Assembly: GCF_002455975.1 (NCBI RefSeq)
Contig: NZ_DKLM01000171.1
Location: 39,663 to 70,766, forward strand
Length of the DNA: 31,104 nucleotides
From: Clostridium sp. UBA6640
GTDB lineage: Bacteria; Bacillota; Clostridia; Clostridiales; Clostridiaceae
Reading direction: 5' to 3'
The translations under genes and the position numbers were made by a program. Below the pieces are notes generated by a model. It saw nothing but the letters and a program-made list of their open reading frames with translations, made no database searches and was not told the origin of the DNA. Of this stretch, positions 9,745 through 19,865 are shown in pieces. The number at the start of each line of letters is the position of its first letter. The stretch's first letter is position 1.

Positions 9745-9756
9745 CTCATTATCCTC

Positions 9757-10218
9757 CTATAACGTCGGATTTAAATTCACTACTGATACTTTGTCTCTTG
9801 GAATCGTTACTGGAGTATTCTCAATTTCAATCACTAAATTTAAAGTATCAAAGTCTTTTAAAATTCCTTCATATTTTTTCTTTCCATTTAATAAACTGTT
9901 CAAAATAACTTTTACATCTTGATTTAAATACTTCTCAAAATGAGCTTCTGTAAATAACGTTCTAAATACTCCTGGAGAAGAAACTTCTAAATTGTATTCA
10001 TCTGAAATTGGGTCTTCAATATCTAATATCTCACTAATCTCTCTGCTTACTTTTTCGCAATCAGAAAGAGAAATTCCTTTTTCATTATCTATATAAACTC
10101 TAAAAATATAGTCCCCTGCTTCTCTTACATACTCTAAATAATAAAGCTCACAATTATTTTTCTCTACTATGGGCTTTGCAAGAGCTGTAAGTCTTTCAAC
10201 TAATGGGTCATTTTGCAT
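9757..10218 (-). CDS. rimP: Ribosome maturation factor RimP
   Basis: A 153-residue factor needed for 30S subunit maturation. The N-terminal domain (about 1-80) has the family stretch CELYYLEYVREAGDYIFRVYID (quoted in parts: CELYYLEYV, YIFRVYID), then GISLSDCEKVSREISEILD and the signature YNLEVSSPGVFRTL. The C-terminal SH3-like domain covers about 90-153. The ATG has a GGAGG site with 8-nt spacing. It is the first gene of the nusA-infB operon and lies 12 nt from nusA. Confidence 0.95.
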   Translation of the reverse strand: MQNDPLVERLTALAKPIVEKNNCELYYLEYVREAGDYIFRVYIDNEKGISLSDCEKVSREISEILDIEDPISDEYNLEVSSPGVFRTLFTEAHFEKYLNQDVKVILNSLLNGKKKYEGILKDFDTLNLVIEIENTPVTIPRDKVSVVNLNPTL

Positions 10219-10272
10219 AACTACTACCTCCTTATTTAATTTTTGTTTAGTTTAAATTTAAAAATATATAAT

Positions 10273-10300
10273 AAAACGCAACGAATAGATGTTGCGTTTT
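10273..10300 (-). terminator. Hairpin 2 downstream of polC
   Basis: A 10-bp perfect stem with an 8-nt loop. The 3' arm ends in TTTT and is followed by ATTATATATTTTT. Terminator-like but with an interrupted T tract. Confidence 0.65.
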
Positions 10301-10308
10301 TAATAAAT

Positions 10309-10333
10309 AGAGAGTAGGCAAAACCTACTCTCT
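10309..10333 (-). terminator. Hairpin 1 downstream of polC
   Basis: A perfect 10-bp stem AGAGAGTAGG/CCTACTCTCT with a 5-nt loop on the minus strand, followed by ATTTATT and then A residues. The stem is strong and the T tract is weak. It lies 80 nt after the polC stop and about 31 nt after the predicted rimP operon start. Confidence 0.7.
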
Positions 10334-10370
10334 CCAACTAAATTTGTCATAACTCACTAAACTAACCAAA

Positions 10371-10399
10371 ATTATATCATAGTTCCAGCTTAATTTCAA
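10371..10399 (-). promoter_or_regulatory. SigA-type promoter of the rimP-nusA-infB operon
   Basis: On the minus strand TTGAAA (10399-10394), a 17-nt spacer and an extended -10, TGATATAAT (hexamer 10376-10371), are present. The predicted start is near 10364. It lies just after the polC stop codon (10413) and upstream of the two hairpins, so the hairpins are inside the new transcript. Confidence 0.82.
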
Positions 10400-10412
10400 G
10401 TAAATTGCCATC

Positions 10413-13400
10413 CTAAAATAAGCATAATTGATTAGTTTCTGGTAAGCCTTCCAAAGCACCATGATTACCTAAAGCTTCAATTACTGTTTTAGAAACTTTA
10501 CTTCTAATTCGTAAATCTTCTTTGGAGATAAATTCTCCGTTAGTTCTAGCTTCCATAATACTCTTAGCTGCATTCTCCCCAACACCTTGAAGTCCACTAA
10601 TAGGAATTCTAACCATTTCTCCTTCTATGGTAAATTTAGTAGCATCAGATTTATATATATCCACTGGTAAGAATTTTATACCTCTTTTATACATTTCGTA
10701 AGATAATTCTAATATGGTGAGTAGTCCTTTTTCTTTAGGTCCTACATTGTTTCCTAAAGCGTTTATCTCATCCATTTTAGCCTTCATAGCTTCTTCCCCT
10801 TTAATCACTATGTCTCCATCAAAATCGTCTGCTCTTACAGTGAAGTAGGTTGCATAGTAAGCTTTAGGATAATACACTTTATAATAAGCTATTCTAACTG
10901 CCATCATAACATAAGCGGCAGCGTGGCCTTTAGGAAACATATACTTAATTTTTTTACAAGATCCTATATACCAATCTGGCACATCATTCTCTCTCATTAT
11001 TTGTTCATGCTCCTCTGAAAGTCCTTTACCCTTTCTAACCTTTTCCATTATAGTAAATGCAGTTTTAGGAGGAAGCCCTTTATATATTAGGTATACCATA
11101 ATATCATCTCTTGTAGCTATACAATCTTTAAGTGTTGTATAGCCTTCTTTGATATAGTATTGAGCATTATTAAGCCATACATCTGTACCGTGAGAAAGTC
11201 CTGAAATTCTCACTAAATCAGAAAATGTCTTAGGCTGCGTATCTATAAGCATTTGTCTAACAAACTTTGTACCAAACTCTGGTATACCATAGCTACCTAC
11301 CTCACATCCTAGTTCTTCTTTAGTTAACCCTAAAGCCTCTGTAGAAGTAAATATACTTATAACTTTAGGATCTGAAAGTGGTACAGTCTTAGGATCGAGT
11401 CCAGTTATATCCTGCAGCATTCTAAGTACTGTAGGATCGTCGTGACCAAGTATATCTAATTTTAATAACCTACCACTTATAGAATGATAATCAAAGTGAG
11501 TGGTTATTATATCTGATGTGGAATCATCTGCTGGACGCTGAATTGGACAAAAATTAAATATTTCATTATCATTAGGTACAACCATTATACCGCCTGGATG
11601 CTGTCCTGTAGTTCTTTTAACTCCTGTACATCCTAATGTGAGCCTTTCAATTTCAGCTGATGTTGCATACTTTCCTTTTCCATCTAAATATTTCTTAACA
11701 AATCCATATGCAGTTTTTTCTGCAATAGTACCTATAGTACCTGCTTTAAAAGTATATCCTTCTCCAAAAAGAACCTCTGTATATCTATGAATATCACCTT
11801 GGTTATCTCCAGAAAAGTTAAGGTCTATATCTGGTTCTTTATCCCCTTCAAATCCTAAGAAGGTTTCAAATGGTATATCATGCCCATCTTTATTGTAGAC
11901 AGTACCACATTTTTCACAATTTTTATCTGGAAGGTCTACTCCTGAAGCTACAGACCCATCCATAAAAAATTCACTATGTTTACAATTAGGACATACATAA
12001 TGTGGTGGAAGACCGTTTACTTCTGTTATATCTGTCATAGTTGCAACAAATGAAGAACCAACTGATCCTCTAGAACCAACCAAATATCCATCAGCTATAG
12101 ACTTAGCAACAAGTTTATGAGCAATTAAATAAAGTACTGCATAACCATTGTTTATTATAGAATTAAGTTCCTTATCCAACCTTTTTTGAATAACTTCTGG
12201 TAAATCTTCTCCATAAATAGCGTGAACCTTTTTCATAGTCATATTTCTTATATCATCTTCCGCACCTTCTATTTTAGGAGGATAGGTTTCATCTGGTATA
12301 GGTTTTACAGCCTGAACTTCATCGGATATTTTATTAGGATTTACTATTACAACCTCTCGTGCTTTTTTTTCTCCTAAATAAGAAAACTCCTTAAGCATCT
12401 CATTAGTAGTTTTTAAATAAAGGGGCGCTTGATTATCTGCATCAGAGAATCCTTGGCCTGCCATTAATATTCTTCTAAATACCTCATCTGTAGGATTTAG
12501 AAAATGAACATCTCCTGTGGCTACTACAGGTTTATTATACCTTTCTCCTAAATCACAAATTTTCTTATTTATATCCTTAAGTTCCTCTTCATTTTTAACA
12601 TTTCCATTTTGTATTAAAAATCTATTATTATCTATGGGCTGTATTTCTAAATAATCATAAAGTTTTACTATGTTCTCCATTTCTTCTATAGATTTTCCTT
12701 GAAGTACTTCTTTATATATTTGACCTGCTTCACAGGCAGAACCTATAATAAGCCCTTCTCTATATTTTTCAATAAGGCTTTTAGGTATTCTTGGTCTTCT
12801 ATAAAAATGCTCTAAATTAGAATAGGATATAAGCTTATATAGATTTTTAAGACCTTCTTGAGTTTTTGCCAGTATAATTATATGATAGGTCATTGCTTTT
12901 TTTATATCAAAACTTCCTAAAAATTCGCTATTCAAAGAATTAATATCTAATATATTTCTTTCTCTAAGCATGTTAAAACAATGCAAAACTATCTCTGCAG
13001 TTGCCTTAGCATCGTCCACTGCCCTGTGATGATTCTCTAAAGATATACCTATATGTTTACATATCACATTTAGCTTATATCTTTTTAAATCTGGAAATAA
13101 AAACTTTGCTAACGGTATTGTATCCATTATTGGGCTTTTAAATTCTAGCCCCAATCTCTTACAATTTTTCATTATAAATGATGTATCAAAAGAAGCATTA
13201 TGTGCAGCCACTATACTATCACCTATAAAATCCATAAACTTAGGAAGTATAGATGCTATATTTTCAGCATCTTTGACCATGTCGTTATTAATACCTGTGA
13301 GTTCTGTTATTTGATAAGGAATAGCTCTATTAGGGTTTACAAATTCATTAAATCTATCTATAATTTTCCCATTTTCTATCTTTACAGCACCAATTTCTAT

Positions 13401-14741
13401 AATGCTATCATTTTCACTAGAAAATCCTGTAGTTTCTATATCAAACACCACAAAACTATCCTCTAGTGTTCGCCCTTCTCCATTTAAAACAATTGGAACT
13501 CCATCATCTACTAAATAACCTTCCATTCCATATATAATTTTTATATTATTCTTTTTTGCAGTGTCCATAGCTTCTGGGAAAGCTTGCGCTACTCCATGAT
13601 CTGTTATAGCAATAGCACTATGGCCCCATCTAGCTGCTGTTTCGATTAATTTTGAAGCAGAAGTTACTCCATCCATGGCACTCATAGTGGTGTGAGCGTG
13701 CAATTCTATTCTTTTTTCTTCGCTAGTATCATTTCTTTCAATTTTATGCATCTTAACTATATGCTTACCCATTATCACTATCTCTCTAGCATAGGTATCA
13801 TATATAACTTCACCACTGACCTTACAATAAAGTCCTACCTTCAGATTTTCCTGTAATCTTTCAAGTTCTTGATTCTTTAAAAAACATTTTATAGTTATAG
13901 AACTTGTATAATCTGTTACATAAAAAGTAGGGATTATCCTTCCGGTTTTGGTTTCAATAATTTCTACCTTAAATACATCCCCACAGATAGAAACAAATCC
14001 TGAAGTTTGATCTAGTTCTTCGATAGGAGTTATTTCACCATTTACATGTCTACCAACAATAACATTTTCGTCTTTAATATCCGTTTTAGAACTTTCAAAT
14101 TTACCTTTTTTGTATCCTCCTTGATTTGAATTTGATGGGGATTTAGGTTTTGAATTTTCCTTAGATACCGTCATAGGTTTGTCTTTCATAACTTCTTGAA
14201 TTATATTAATATTTTCTTTTTCTTTTTCTTTAAAATAGTCAAATTTTTTATCAGTATCATATTGAACTTTAATATTAGCATTTATGCCATATACCTCTTT
14301 AAGAGTAGTTCTAAGATTATGTTCTATATTTTTATTACATAGTAAATCACAAATAAATCTATTTGAGATAAATATATTTAAAGCATCATCTTCCACTGTT
14401 TTTTCGCAATTTAAAAGTACTGTTCTTAAAGCTGGGCTTTTTGAGGTTACAACTGCAACAACATCAGTCCAATACATGGAGCAAACCTCTTCAAGATTAG
14501 CAGATTTCACATCTATATACCATATAAATTCTAAGTCATTAAAAGAAGGTAAAATGTTTCTTAGAAGTTTTTCTACACTTGGTTTATTTTCTTCTTTTAC
14601 CCTACTATTGCCTTTAATGTGTATTCTCAATTTTCCGCTTTTTTTAAGGTACTGAACTCTCAGTACCTTAATATCATATTGGCATATTTCTTCATCTTCA
14701 TTTAAATGATTTTTTAAAATATCAACTAGGCTTACGTTCAT
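10413..14741 (-). CDS. polC: DNA polymerase III alpha subunit, PolC type
   Basis: A 1442-residue Gram-positive replicative polymerase with built-in proofreading. Order: N-terminal domain (1-220, ending in a Ser/Lys/Asn-rich linker), OB fold (about 235-335), PHP domain from 344 (H348, H350), a DEDD 3'-5' exonuclease inserted in PHP (FDIETTG with D434/E436; [10 protein letters not shown] at 571-580), then the C-family catalytic domain with GSRGSVGSS (889-897), DIDLNF (D971, D973) and a four-Cys zinc site (C917, C920, C942, C945). The C-terminal part carries the helix-hairpin-helix ([16 protein letters not shown]). The ATG has AGGAGG at 8 nt. It is the last gene of the uppS-ispG operon, the usual firmicute position. 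Confidence 0.98.
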   Translation of the reverse strand: MNVSLVDILKNHLNEDEEICQYDIKVLRVQYLKKSGKLRIHIKGNSRVKEENKPSVEKLLRNILPSFNDLEFIWYIDVKSANLEEVCSMYWTDVVAVVTSKSPALRTVLLNCEKTVEDDALNIFISNRFICDLLCNKNIEHNLRTTLKEVYGINANIKVQYDTDKKFDYFKEKEKENINIIQEVMKDKPMTVSKENSKPKSPSNSNQGGYKKGKFESSKTDIKDENVIVGRHVNGEITPIEELDQTSGFVSICGDVFKVEIIETKTGRIIPTFYVTDYTSSITIKCFLKNQELERLQENLKVGLYCKVSGEVIYDTYAREIVIMGKHIVKMHKIERNDTSEEKRIELHAHTTMSAMDGVTSASKLIETAARWGHSAIAITDHGVAQAFPEAMDTAKKNNIKIIYGMEGYLVDDGVPIVLNGEGRTLEDSFVVFDIETTGFSSENDSIIEIGAVKIENGKIIDRFNEFVNPNRAIPYQITELTGINNDMVKDAENIASILPKFMDFIGDSIVAAHNASFDTSFIMKNCKRLGLEFKSPIMDTIPLAKFLFPDLKRYKLNVICKHIGISLENHHRAVDDAKATAEIVLHCFNMLRERNILDINSLNSEFLGSFDIKKAMTYHIIILAKTQEGLKNLYKLISYSNLEHFYRRPRIPKSLIEKYREGLIIGSACEAGQIYKEVLQGKSIEEMENIVKLYDYLEIQPIDNNRFLIQNGNVKNEEELKDINKKICDLGERYNKPVVATGDVHFLNPTDEVFRRILMAGQGFSDADNQAPLYLKTTNEMLKEFSYLGEKKAREVVIVNPNKISDEVQAVKPIPDETYPPKIEGAEDDIRNMTMKKVHAIYGEDLPEVIQKRLDKELNSIINNGYAVLYLIAHKLVAKSIADGYLVGSRGSVGSSFVATMTDITEVNGLPPHYVCPNCKHSEFFMDGSVASGVDLPDKNCEKCGTVYNKDGHDIPFETFLGFEGDKEPDIDLNFSGDNQGDIHRYTEVLFGEGYTFKAGTIGTIAEKTAYGFVKKYLDGKGKYATSAEIERLTLGCTGVKRTTGQHPGGIMVVPNDNEIFNFCPIQRPADDSTSDIITTHFDYHSISGRLLKLDILGHDDPTVLRMLQDITGLDPKTVPLSDPKVISIFTSTEALGLTKEELGCEVGSYGIPEFGTKFVRQMLIDTQPKTFSDLVRISGLSHGTDVWLNNAQYYIKEGYTTLKDCIATRDDIMVYLIYKGLPPKTAFTIMEKVRKGKGLSEEHEQIMRENDVPDWYIGSCKKIKYMFPKGHAAAYVMMAVRIAYYKVYYPKAYYATYFTVRADDFDGDIVIKGEEAMKAKMDEINALGNNVGPKEKGLLTILELSYEMYKRGIKFLPVDIYKSDATKFTIEGEMVRIPISGLQGVGENAAKSIMEARTNGEFISKEDLRIRSKVSKTVIEALGNHGALEGLPETNQLCLF

Positions 14742-14760
14742 ATTTCTCTACCTCCTAGTC

Positions 14761-15810
14761 TTAAAGTTTTTTTATTTCCTTCATGAGTTCCTCAACTAAC
14801 TCACTTTCCTTAACTTTTTTTATGATTTCACCTTTTTTAAATATAAGACCTTGGCCTTTTCCACCTGCAATGCCTATATCAGCTTCTCTAGCCTCTCCTG
14901 GTCCATTTACTACACAACCCATTACTGCTACCTTAATATCTTTATTTAAATTTTCTAATCTTTTTTCTACCTCATTTGCAATACCTATTAAATCAATCTC
15001 AGTTCTTCCACAAGTAGGACAAGATACAAATTTTACACCTTCATTTATATAACCTAAAGATTTTAAGATTTCCCTTCCTACTTTAACTTCTTCCTCAACA
15101 TCTCCGGTTATAGATACTCTTATAGTATCTCCAATTCCTTCAGTTAATAATGACCCTATACCTACACTAGATTTTATAGTTCCTCTCCAAGGAGTTCCTG
15201 ACTCTGTTACTCCTAAGTGAAGAGGATAGTTAACTTTACTCGAAATCATTTTATAGCTTTCAATCATTTGTAATACATCAGAAGACTTAATTGAAATTAC
15301 TATATCATGAAAATCCATATCTTCAAGGATTCTTACATGCCCTAAAGCACTTTCTACTAGTGCCTCTGGACATGGTTTGCCGTATTTTTGAAGCAAAGAT
15401 TTCTCAAGAGAGCCAGAATTTACTCCAATCCTTATAGGAATGCCTCTCTCCTTAGAAGCCTTTACTACTTCCCTAACTCTTTCTTCACTGCCAATATTAC
15501 CTGGATTAATTCTAAGCTTAGAAACTCCATTTTCAATAGATTTTAAAGCTAATCTATAATCAAAATGTATATCTGCTACTAATGGTATGTTAATTTTTTT
15601 CACTATTTCCTTTATAGCTTCTGCTGCTTCCATATCCGGTACTGCACATCTAACAATATCACAGCCAGCCTTTTCTAATCTTAAAATTTGCTCTACAGTG
15701 GAGTTAACATCCCTAGTGTCTGTATTAGTCATAGACTGTACAGATATTTTTGCATCTCCACCAATATAGGTATTTCCTATTCTTACCTTTTTTGTAACTT
15801 TTCTATCCAT
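14761..15810 (-). CDS. ispG: HMBPP synthase IspG (GcpE)
   Basis: A 349-residue [4Fe-4S] enzyme that converts 2-C-methyl-D-erythritol 2,4-cyclodiphosphate to HMBPP, the sixth step of the MEP isoprenoid pathway. The TIM-barrel part has [22 protein letters not shown] and RINPGNIG. The three cluster cysteines are in SCPTCGR (C264, C267) and [10 protein letters not shown] (C299). The gene is the compact bacterial form without an inserted domain. A GTG at 15817-15819 is in frame but overlaps AGGAGTG. The ATG at 15808-15810 has an 8-nt spacer and is preferred. It sits in the same operon as dxr (same pathway) and uppS (pathway user). Confidence 0.96.
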   Translation of the reverse strand: MDRKVTKKVRIGNTYIGGDAKISVQSMTNTDTRDVNSTVEQILRLEKAGCDIVRCAVPDMEAAEAIKEIVKKINIPLVADIHFDYRLALKSIENGVSKLRINPGNIGSEERVREVVKASKERGIPIRIGVNSGSLEKSLLQKYGKPCPEALVESALGHVRILEDMDFHDIVISIKSSDVLQMIESYKMISSKVNYPLHLGVTESGTPWRGTIKSSVGIGSLLTEGIGDTIRVSITGDVEEEVKVGREILKSLGYINEGVKFVSCPTCGRTEIDLIGIANEVEKRLENLNKDIKVAVMGCVVNGPGEAREADIGIAGGKGQGLIFKKGEIIKKVKESELVEELMKEIKKL

Positions 15811-15821
15811 AACTTTCACTC

Positions 15822-16859
15822 CTAAAATTGCACAGGGCTAACTATATCTTTTATAAGCACTATCACCATAAGGGCCATTAATATCATGAATCCATAATAG
15901 TTTATTGTTGCAACCTTCTCTTTATTAAATTCCTTTCGAGTGATTATTTGAAGTAATAATAACATAATCCATCCACCATCTAATGCTGGGAAAGGAATTA
16001 TATTAAATATAGCCAATTGTACACTTAAATATGCAATAAAGAACATTAATGTAGTTAAACCTTGCTTTGCAACCTTTCCTGTAACTTTTATTATGGTTAT
16101 AGGACCACCTACATCATCTTTAGAAATTTTACCTTGAAATAACTGACCAAAGAATTTAAAGGTTTGTTTTGCCATGCTTAAAGTTTGATCCACACCATAT
16201 TTTACTGATTCAGTAAAAGTTGGTGTTTTAAAAGCTCCTGCAATACCAACTAAATACTGATTTTTTTCTTTATTAAACTCTGGTTTAACCTGATAATTTT
16301 CAACTACACCCTCTCTCTCAATGGTTATAGTTACTTCCTCGCCTTTTCCTGTAATAATATTAGTTACAAAATCATCCCAAGTGACGATTTTATTGCCATC
16401 TACTTCTTTTATAATATCTCCAGCTCTTATTCCTGCAACATATGCTGGAGTATTTTTCTCTACTTTGCCTATGGTTGAAATCTGAAATCCTTGAGTTTTT
16501 CCAACTATAGAAAATAATATTATAGCAAGAATAATATTCATAATTGGTCCTGCTGATACTATTGAAAGCTTCTGCCAAGAATTTTTATTTGCATATGCTC
16601 TAGAGTCTGTAGTTGTAATATCATCCTCTTCACCATACATTTTTACATATCCACCTATCGGAAGAGCTTTTACCATATATTCAGTTTCTTTTCCTTTTAC
16701 TCCAAAAAGCTTTGGTCCCATACCAATAGAAAATTCATCAACTCTAACATCATTTAATTTTGCAAGCATAAAATGTCCAAACTCGTGACCTACTACCAAA
16801 AGCCCAAAAGCTAAAAGTCCCATAATCACATAAGAAATATTTTGAAGCATTGCTCCCAT
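15822..16859 (-). CDS. rseP: Site-2 intramembrane metalloprotease RseP/RasP
   Basis: A 345-residue zinc protease of the cytoplasmic membrane. It cuts transmembrane substrates such as anti-sigma factors and leftover signal peptides. The first membrane helix contains the zinc motif HEFGH (H25, E26, H29). GPIMN near 104-108 and the PDZ domain at about 125-190 follow, and the second active-site motif FPALDGG (D294) lies in the third membrane segment. A fourth hydrophobic segment ends the protein. A GTG at 16868 overlaps the GGGG ribosome site; the ATG at 16857-16859 has an 8-nt spacer. It is 12 nt from dxr and 11 nt from ispG. Its substrate cannot be told from this window. Confidence 0.95.
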   Translation of the reverse strand: MGAMLQNISYVIMGLLAFGLLVVGHEFGHFMLAKLNDVRVDEFSIGMGPKLFGVKGKETEYMVKALPIGGYVKMYGEEDDITTTDSRAYANKNSWQKLSIVSAGPIMNIILAIILFSIVGKTQGFQISTIGKVEKNTPAYVAGIRAGDIIKEVDGNKIVTWDDFVTNIITGKGEEVTITIEREGVVENYQVKPEFNKEKNQYLVGIAGAFKTPTFTESVKYGVDQTLSMAKQTFKFFGQLFQGKISKDDVGGPITIIKVTGKVAKQGLTTLMFFIAYLSVQLAIFNIIPFPALDGGWIMLLLLQIITRKEFNKEKVATINYYGFMILMALMVIVLIKDIVSPVQF

Positions 16860-16871
16860 AAAATTCACCCC

Positions 16872-18029
16872 TTATAACTTATATTTTTCTATTACATAAT
16901 GCCTTACTTTACTATCTATGTCTATTATTTCTTCCAAAGTAGGCTTTTCTATGTATTCAAAATTTTTCATGCACTCTCTTATAATTTTTTCTATTTGAAG
17001 ATACTCTATATCCCCTTTTAAAAACAGATCTACAGCTACTTCATTAGAAGCATTCATGATTGCAGGCATATTACCACTTTTTTCTCCTGCCTCATATGCC
17101 AGTTTTAAGCATCCAAAAGTATCCATATCAGGTTTTTCAAAAGTTAATGTTCCTAAAGTATAAAAGTCTAGTTTTTCTGTTATGGAAGTTTTTCTCTCAG
17201 GATAATTTAATGCATATTGTATAGGTAATTTCATATCTGTATTACCTAATTGAGCTATAACACTACCATCTACATACTCTACCATTGAATGAATTATGGT
17301 CTCAGGATGTATAACTACTTCTATATCTTCGTAAGGCATATCAAATAAATAATGTGCCTCTATTACTTCTAAACCTTTATTGACTAATGTAGAAGAATCT
17401 ATAGATATCTTTCTACCCATATTCCACTTAGGATGTTTTAGTGCTTGCTCTGGGCTTATATTTATAAGCTCCTCTCTCTTTTTTCCTCTAAAAGGTCCAC
17501 CAGAGCCGGTTAATATTACTTTATTTAATGATTTATGGTCATTTCCTTGAAGACATTGAAATACAGCGCAATGCTCAGAATCAACAGGCAGTATCTTTAC
17601 CCCATTTTCTTTTGCTTCTTTCATTACAATTTCTCCAGCCACTACAAGAGTTTCCTTATTTGCAAGTGCAATATCTTTCTTAGCTCTTATAGCATTTATT
17701 GTAGGTATAAGACCTATCATTCCTACTACAGAAGTCACTACCATTTCTATATCATCTAAAGTAGAAATTCTATTTAACCCTTCTAGTCCTTCATAAACTT
17801 CAACTTCCAAACTATTTTCTCTGCAATAATCCTTTATTTTTATATAACTATCACGATCCATCATAGCAACATATTTAGGATTAAATTCTTTAATTATATC
17901 TATTACTTTATTACAGCTGGTGTTAGCAGATATTCCTATCACTTTAAACTCATCATTACTGCTTCTAATTACTTCTAGGGTCTGTGTTCCTATAGAACCT
18001 GTAACCCCTAATATACTTATGTTCTTCAA
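16872..18029 (-). CDS. dxr: 1-deoxy-D-xylulose 5-phosphate reductoisomerase
   Basis: A 385-residue NADPH-dependent enzyme that makes 2-C-methyl-D-erythritol 4-phosphate, the committed MEP pathway step and the target of fosmidomycin. The NADPH-binding fold starts at once (GVTGSIGTQTLEVI, residues 8-21). ALANKETLV, the metal-binding DSEHCAVFQCLQG and the substrate loop NMGRKISIDSSTLVNKGLEVIEA (quoted in part: KISIDSSTLVNKGLE) are all present. The TTG start (18027-18029) has GGAG at 8 nt. It follows the permease gene by 21 nt. Confidence 0.96.
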   Translation of the reverse strand: MKNISILGVTGSIGTQTLEVIRSSNDEFKVIGISANTSCNKVIDIIKEFNPKYVAMMDRDSYIKIKDYCRENSLEVEVYEGLEGLNRISTLDDIEMVVTSVVGMIGLIPTINAIRAKKDIALANKETLVVAGEIVMKEAKENGVKILPVDSEHCAVFQCLQGNDHKSLNKVILTGSGGPFRGKKREELINISPEQALKHPKWNMGRKISIDSSTLVNKGLEVIEAHYLFDMPYEDIEVVIHPETIIHSMVEYVDGSVIAQLGNTDMKLPIQYALNYPERKTSITEKLDFYTLGTLTFEKPDMDTFGCLKLAYEAGEKSGNMPAIMNASNEVAVDLFLKGDIEYLQIEKIIRECMKNFEYIEKPTLEEIIDIDSKVRHYVIEKYKL

Positions 18030-18050
18030 AACAATCTCTCCTTCATAAAT

Positions 18051-19049
18051 CTATTTAACACCATAAGTTCTATCAAACTTAGGCTTCAATATAAATTCAT
18101 TTACTGTTATAACATATAATGGTCCCATAATCATTCCTACCAATCCAAAATTTTTCATTCCTATGTAAAGAGCTAGAACCATAGGAAGAGGATGAATTTG
18201 AAGCTTATTGCTCATAAATTTAGTTTGTATCATTTGAGTATTAATCATAAGCAAAATATATAATAATATGATACCAAATGCAATAATATATTGCCTTATC
18301 ATTATATAATACACAAACAACGGTATAAAAATCATAAATATCCCTACATAAGGAATTATATCTAATAATCCGCATACTATTCCAAGAACTATAGAATTTT
18401 CTACTGATAATGCTGAAAATCCTGCTATAGTTATAATTGTATTTACTCCTATAGATAGAAATAATATTTTAAATAATTTTTTTACTTCAACACTCTTCTC
18501 ACATAGTATATAATAATTTTCTTCTGTAATTATCTTTTTTAGAAAATTACAAATAGAAATCGTATCAGATAAAATAAAGTAAGCAGTAATATTACCTATA
18601 AAGTATGTTAATATCTGATCGGTAGTATATACTGCTCCTTTAGTTAAAAATCCACTATTAAATATACTATGAAAAACTCCCTTTAATCCCTCTTTTATAG
18701 TAAAAGTATCAATTTTATTAAATGGTATAATTCTATTATACATATTAACAAAATCCACAATAAATCCCTCATATTGATTTCTAATAAATCCTCTTATATG
18801 AGTAAATAAAAAATTTCCTATAAACAATATAATTATAAATAAAAATCCATTAACAAATATCAAGCTAATTACTGCACTAGTTTTTGAATTAAATATATTA
18901 TTTTTTCTTATTAATTTATGTATAGGTAACGACAGTATTAATATTCCTATAGTTACTACTATAGGCTGAATATAACTAGTCATTAGTATACTTAAAATTA
19001 TAAATACTATAAGTAATATAGCTGAATAAATTATTTCGTTATATTTCAC
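18051..19049 (-). CDS. AI-2E/UPF0118-family membrane protein
   Basis: A 332-residue integral membrane protein with 7-8 hydrophobic segments. They include a pair at 5-45, 57-83, one near 145-160, a cluster at 195-270 and the last two at 289-318. Two stretches identify the AI-2 exporter/YtvI superfamily: CGLLDIIPYVG (226-236) and IHPLPMVLALYIG...GLVGMIMGP (285-310). The central, less hydrophobic part (85-140) is the usual variable domain. The GTG start lies 2 nt after the cdsA stop; TGGGG inside the end of cdsA may serve as ribosome site, so cdsA coupling is likely. Substrate is unknown. YtvI-type members occur in spore formers, so a sporulation or envelope role is possible but unproven. The position between cdsA and dxr is unusual. 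Confidence 0.85.
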   Translation of the reverse strand: MKYNEIIYSAILLIVFIILSILMTSYIQPIVVTIGILILSLPIHKLIRKNNIFNSKTSAVISLIFVNGFLFIIILFIGNFLFTHIRGFIRNQYEGFIVDFVNMYNRIIPFNKIDTFTIKEGLKGVFHSIFNSGFLTKGAVYTTDQILTYFIGNITAYFILSDTISICNFLKKIITEENYYILCEKSVEVKKLFKILFLSIGVNTIITIAGFSALSVENSIVLGIVCGLLDIIPYVGIFMIFIPLFVYYIMIRQYIIAFGIILLYILLMINTQMIQTKFMSNKLQIHPLPMVLALYIGMKNFGLVGMIMGPLYVITVNEFILKPKFDRTYGVK

Positions 19050-19051
19050 TC

Positions 19052-19849
19052 CTAAATCCCCATAAAAATTGTTATATAACAGTATATTACAACTGATACG
19101 AAAAGTATGCTATCAAATCTATCTAATATCCCTCCATGTCCAGGGATAAGATTACTATAATCTTTAACCTTTGCATATCTTTTTATAGAATATGCCACTA
19201 AATCTCCAAATTGACCAAATATGCCTCCTAATGTTCCTATGATAACATAATTATATATTGAAATATTAACTCCATATTTACTGATTACATAACCATATAA
19301 GGTACATCCTATTATGCTTCCTAAAAGTCCACCTATAGACCCCTCTATAGTTTTTTTAGGACTAACTTTAGGAATTAGCTTATGTTTCCCTAAATATTTG
19401 CCACTATAATATGCTAAGGTATCACATCCCCAAGATGATATAAATATTAGCCATATTAAGTAGCTTCCATGTATTTTATTTTCAATTAATACTATAAAAC
19501 TAAAGAATACTGCTACATATAAGTATCCAAATACAGTTACTGCTACATCAATAAAATTATAATCCGTTTTAATAACAGGAACACAAAGTAGCAAAAATAC
19601 TGCAATTATTAATAGATAAAAAAATAATTCTAAATCTAATGTAGATTTCAAGGTAATAAAATGCACTAAACAAAGGGCATAACCTGCTATAGCTACTGGT
19701 TTTATTCCACAATGTTTTGAGGTTTTATAAAACTCATATAACCCCAACAATGCCAAAATCATCACAAAATATTTAAGATATACGCCACCAATAAAGAATA
19801 TTAATAATGATGGTGCAATCATCGCAGCACCAATATATCTCTTATCCAT
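19052..19849 (-). CDS. cdsA: Phosphatidate cytidylyltransferase
   Basis: A 265-residue membrane enzyme that makes CDP-diacylglycerol from phosphatidic acid and CTP, the branch point for bacterial phospholipids. About eight hydrophobic segments are visible. The conserved cytoplasmic SPKKTIEGSIGG (163-174), GQFGDLVAYSIKR (212-224) and the C-terminal signature PGHGGILDRFDS (236-247) carry the metal/CTP-binding aspartates. The ATG follows GGGGG at 7 nt. It lies 16 nt after uppS and 2 nt before the permease gene. Confidence 0.95.
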   Translation of the reverse strand: MDKRYIGAAMIAPSLLIFFIGGVYLKYFVMILALLGLYEFYKTSKHCGIKPVAIAGYALCLVHFITLKSTLDLELFFYLLIIAVFLLLCVPVIKTDYNFIDVAVTVFGYLYVAVFFSFIVLIENKIHGSYLIWLIFISSWGCDTLAYYSGKYLGKHKLIPKVSPKKTIEGSIGGLLGSIIGCTLYGYVISKYGVNISIYNYVIIGTLGGIFGQFGDLVAYSIKRYAKVKDYSNLIPGHGGILDRFDSILFVSVVIYCYITIFMGI

Positions 19850-19865
19850 TTTTAATCCCCCTTTG

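Larger units (their letters stand above)
10219..10364 (-). promoter_or_regulatory. rimP-nusA operon leader with two tandem hairpins
   Basis: The predicted 5' leader of about 146 nt contains hairpin 1 (10333-10324 with 10318-10309: 10 bp, loop TTTTG) and hairpin 2 (10300-10291 with 10282-10273: 10 bp AAAACGCAAC/GTTGCGTTTT, 8-nt loop). Each is followed by an interrupted T tract. A 14-nt inverted repeat with one mismatch (10371-10358 with 10254-10241) brackets both; its first 7 or so bases lie upstream of the predicted start, so about 7-8 bp could pair in the RNA. The arrangement suggests an attenuator. The hairpins may also terminate polC transcripts. Confidence 0.55.

Noticed and set aside
14284..14655. 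123-codon open frame on the plus strand opposite polC
   Set aside because: Antisense shadow of the polC N-terminal domain; composition is typical of reverse-strand frames and there is no family resemblance.
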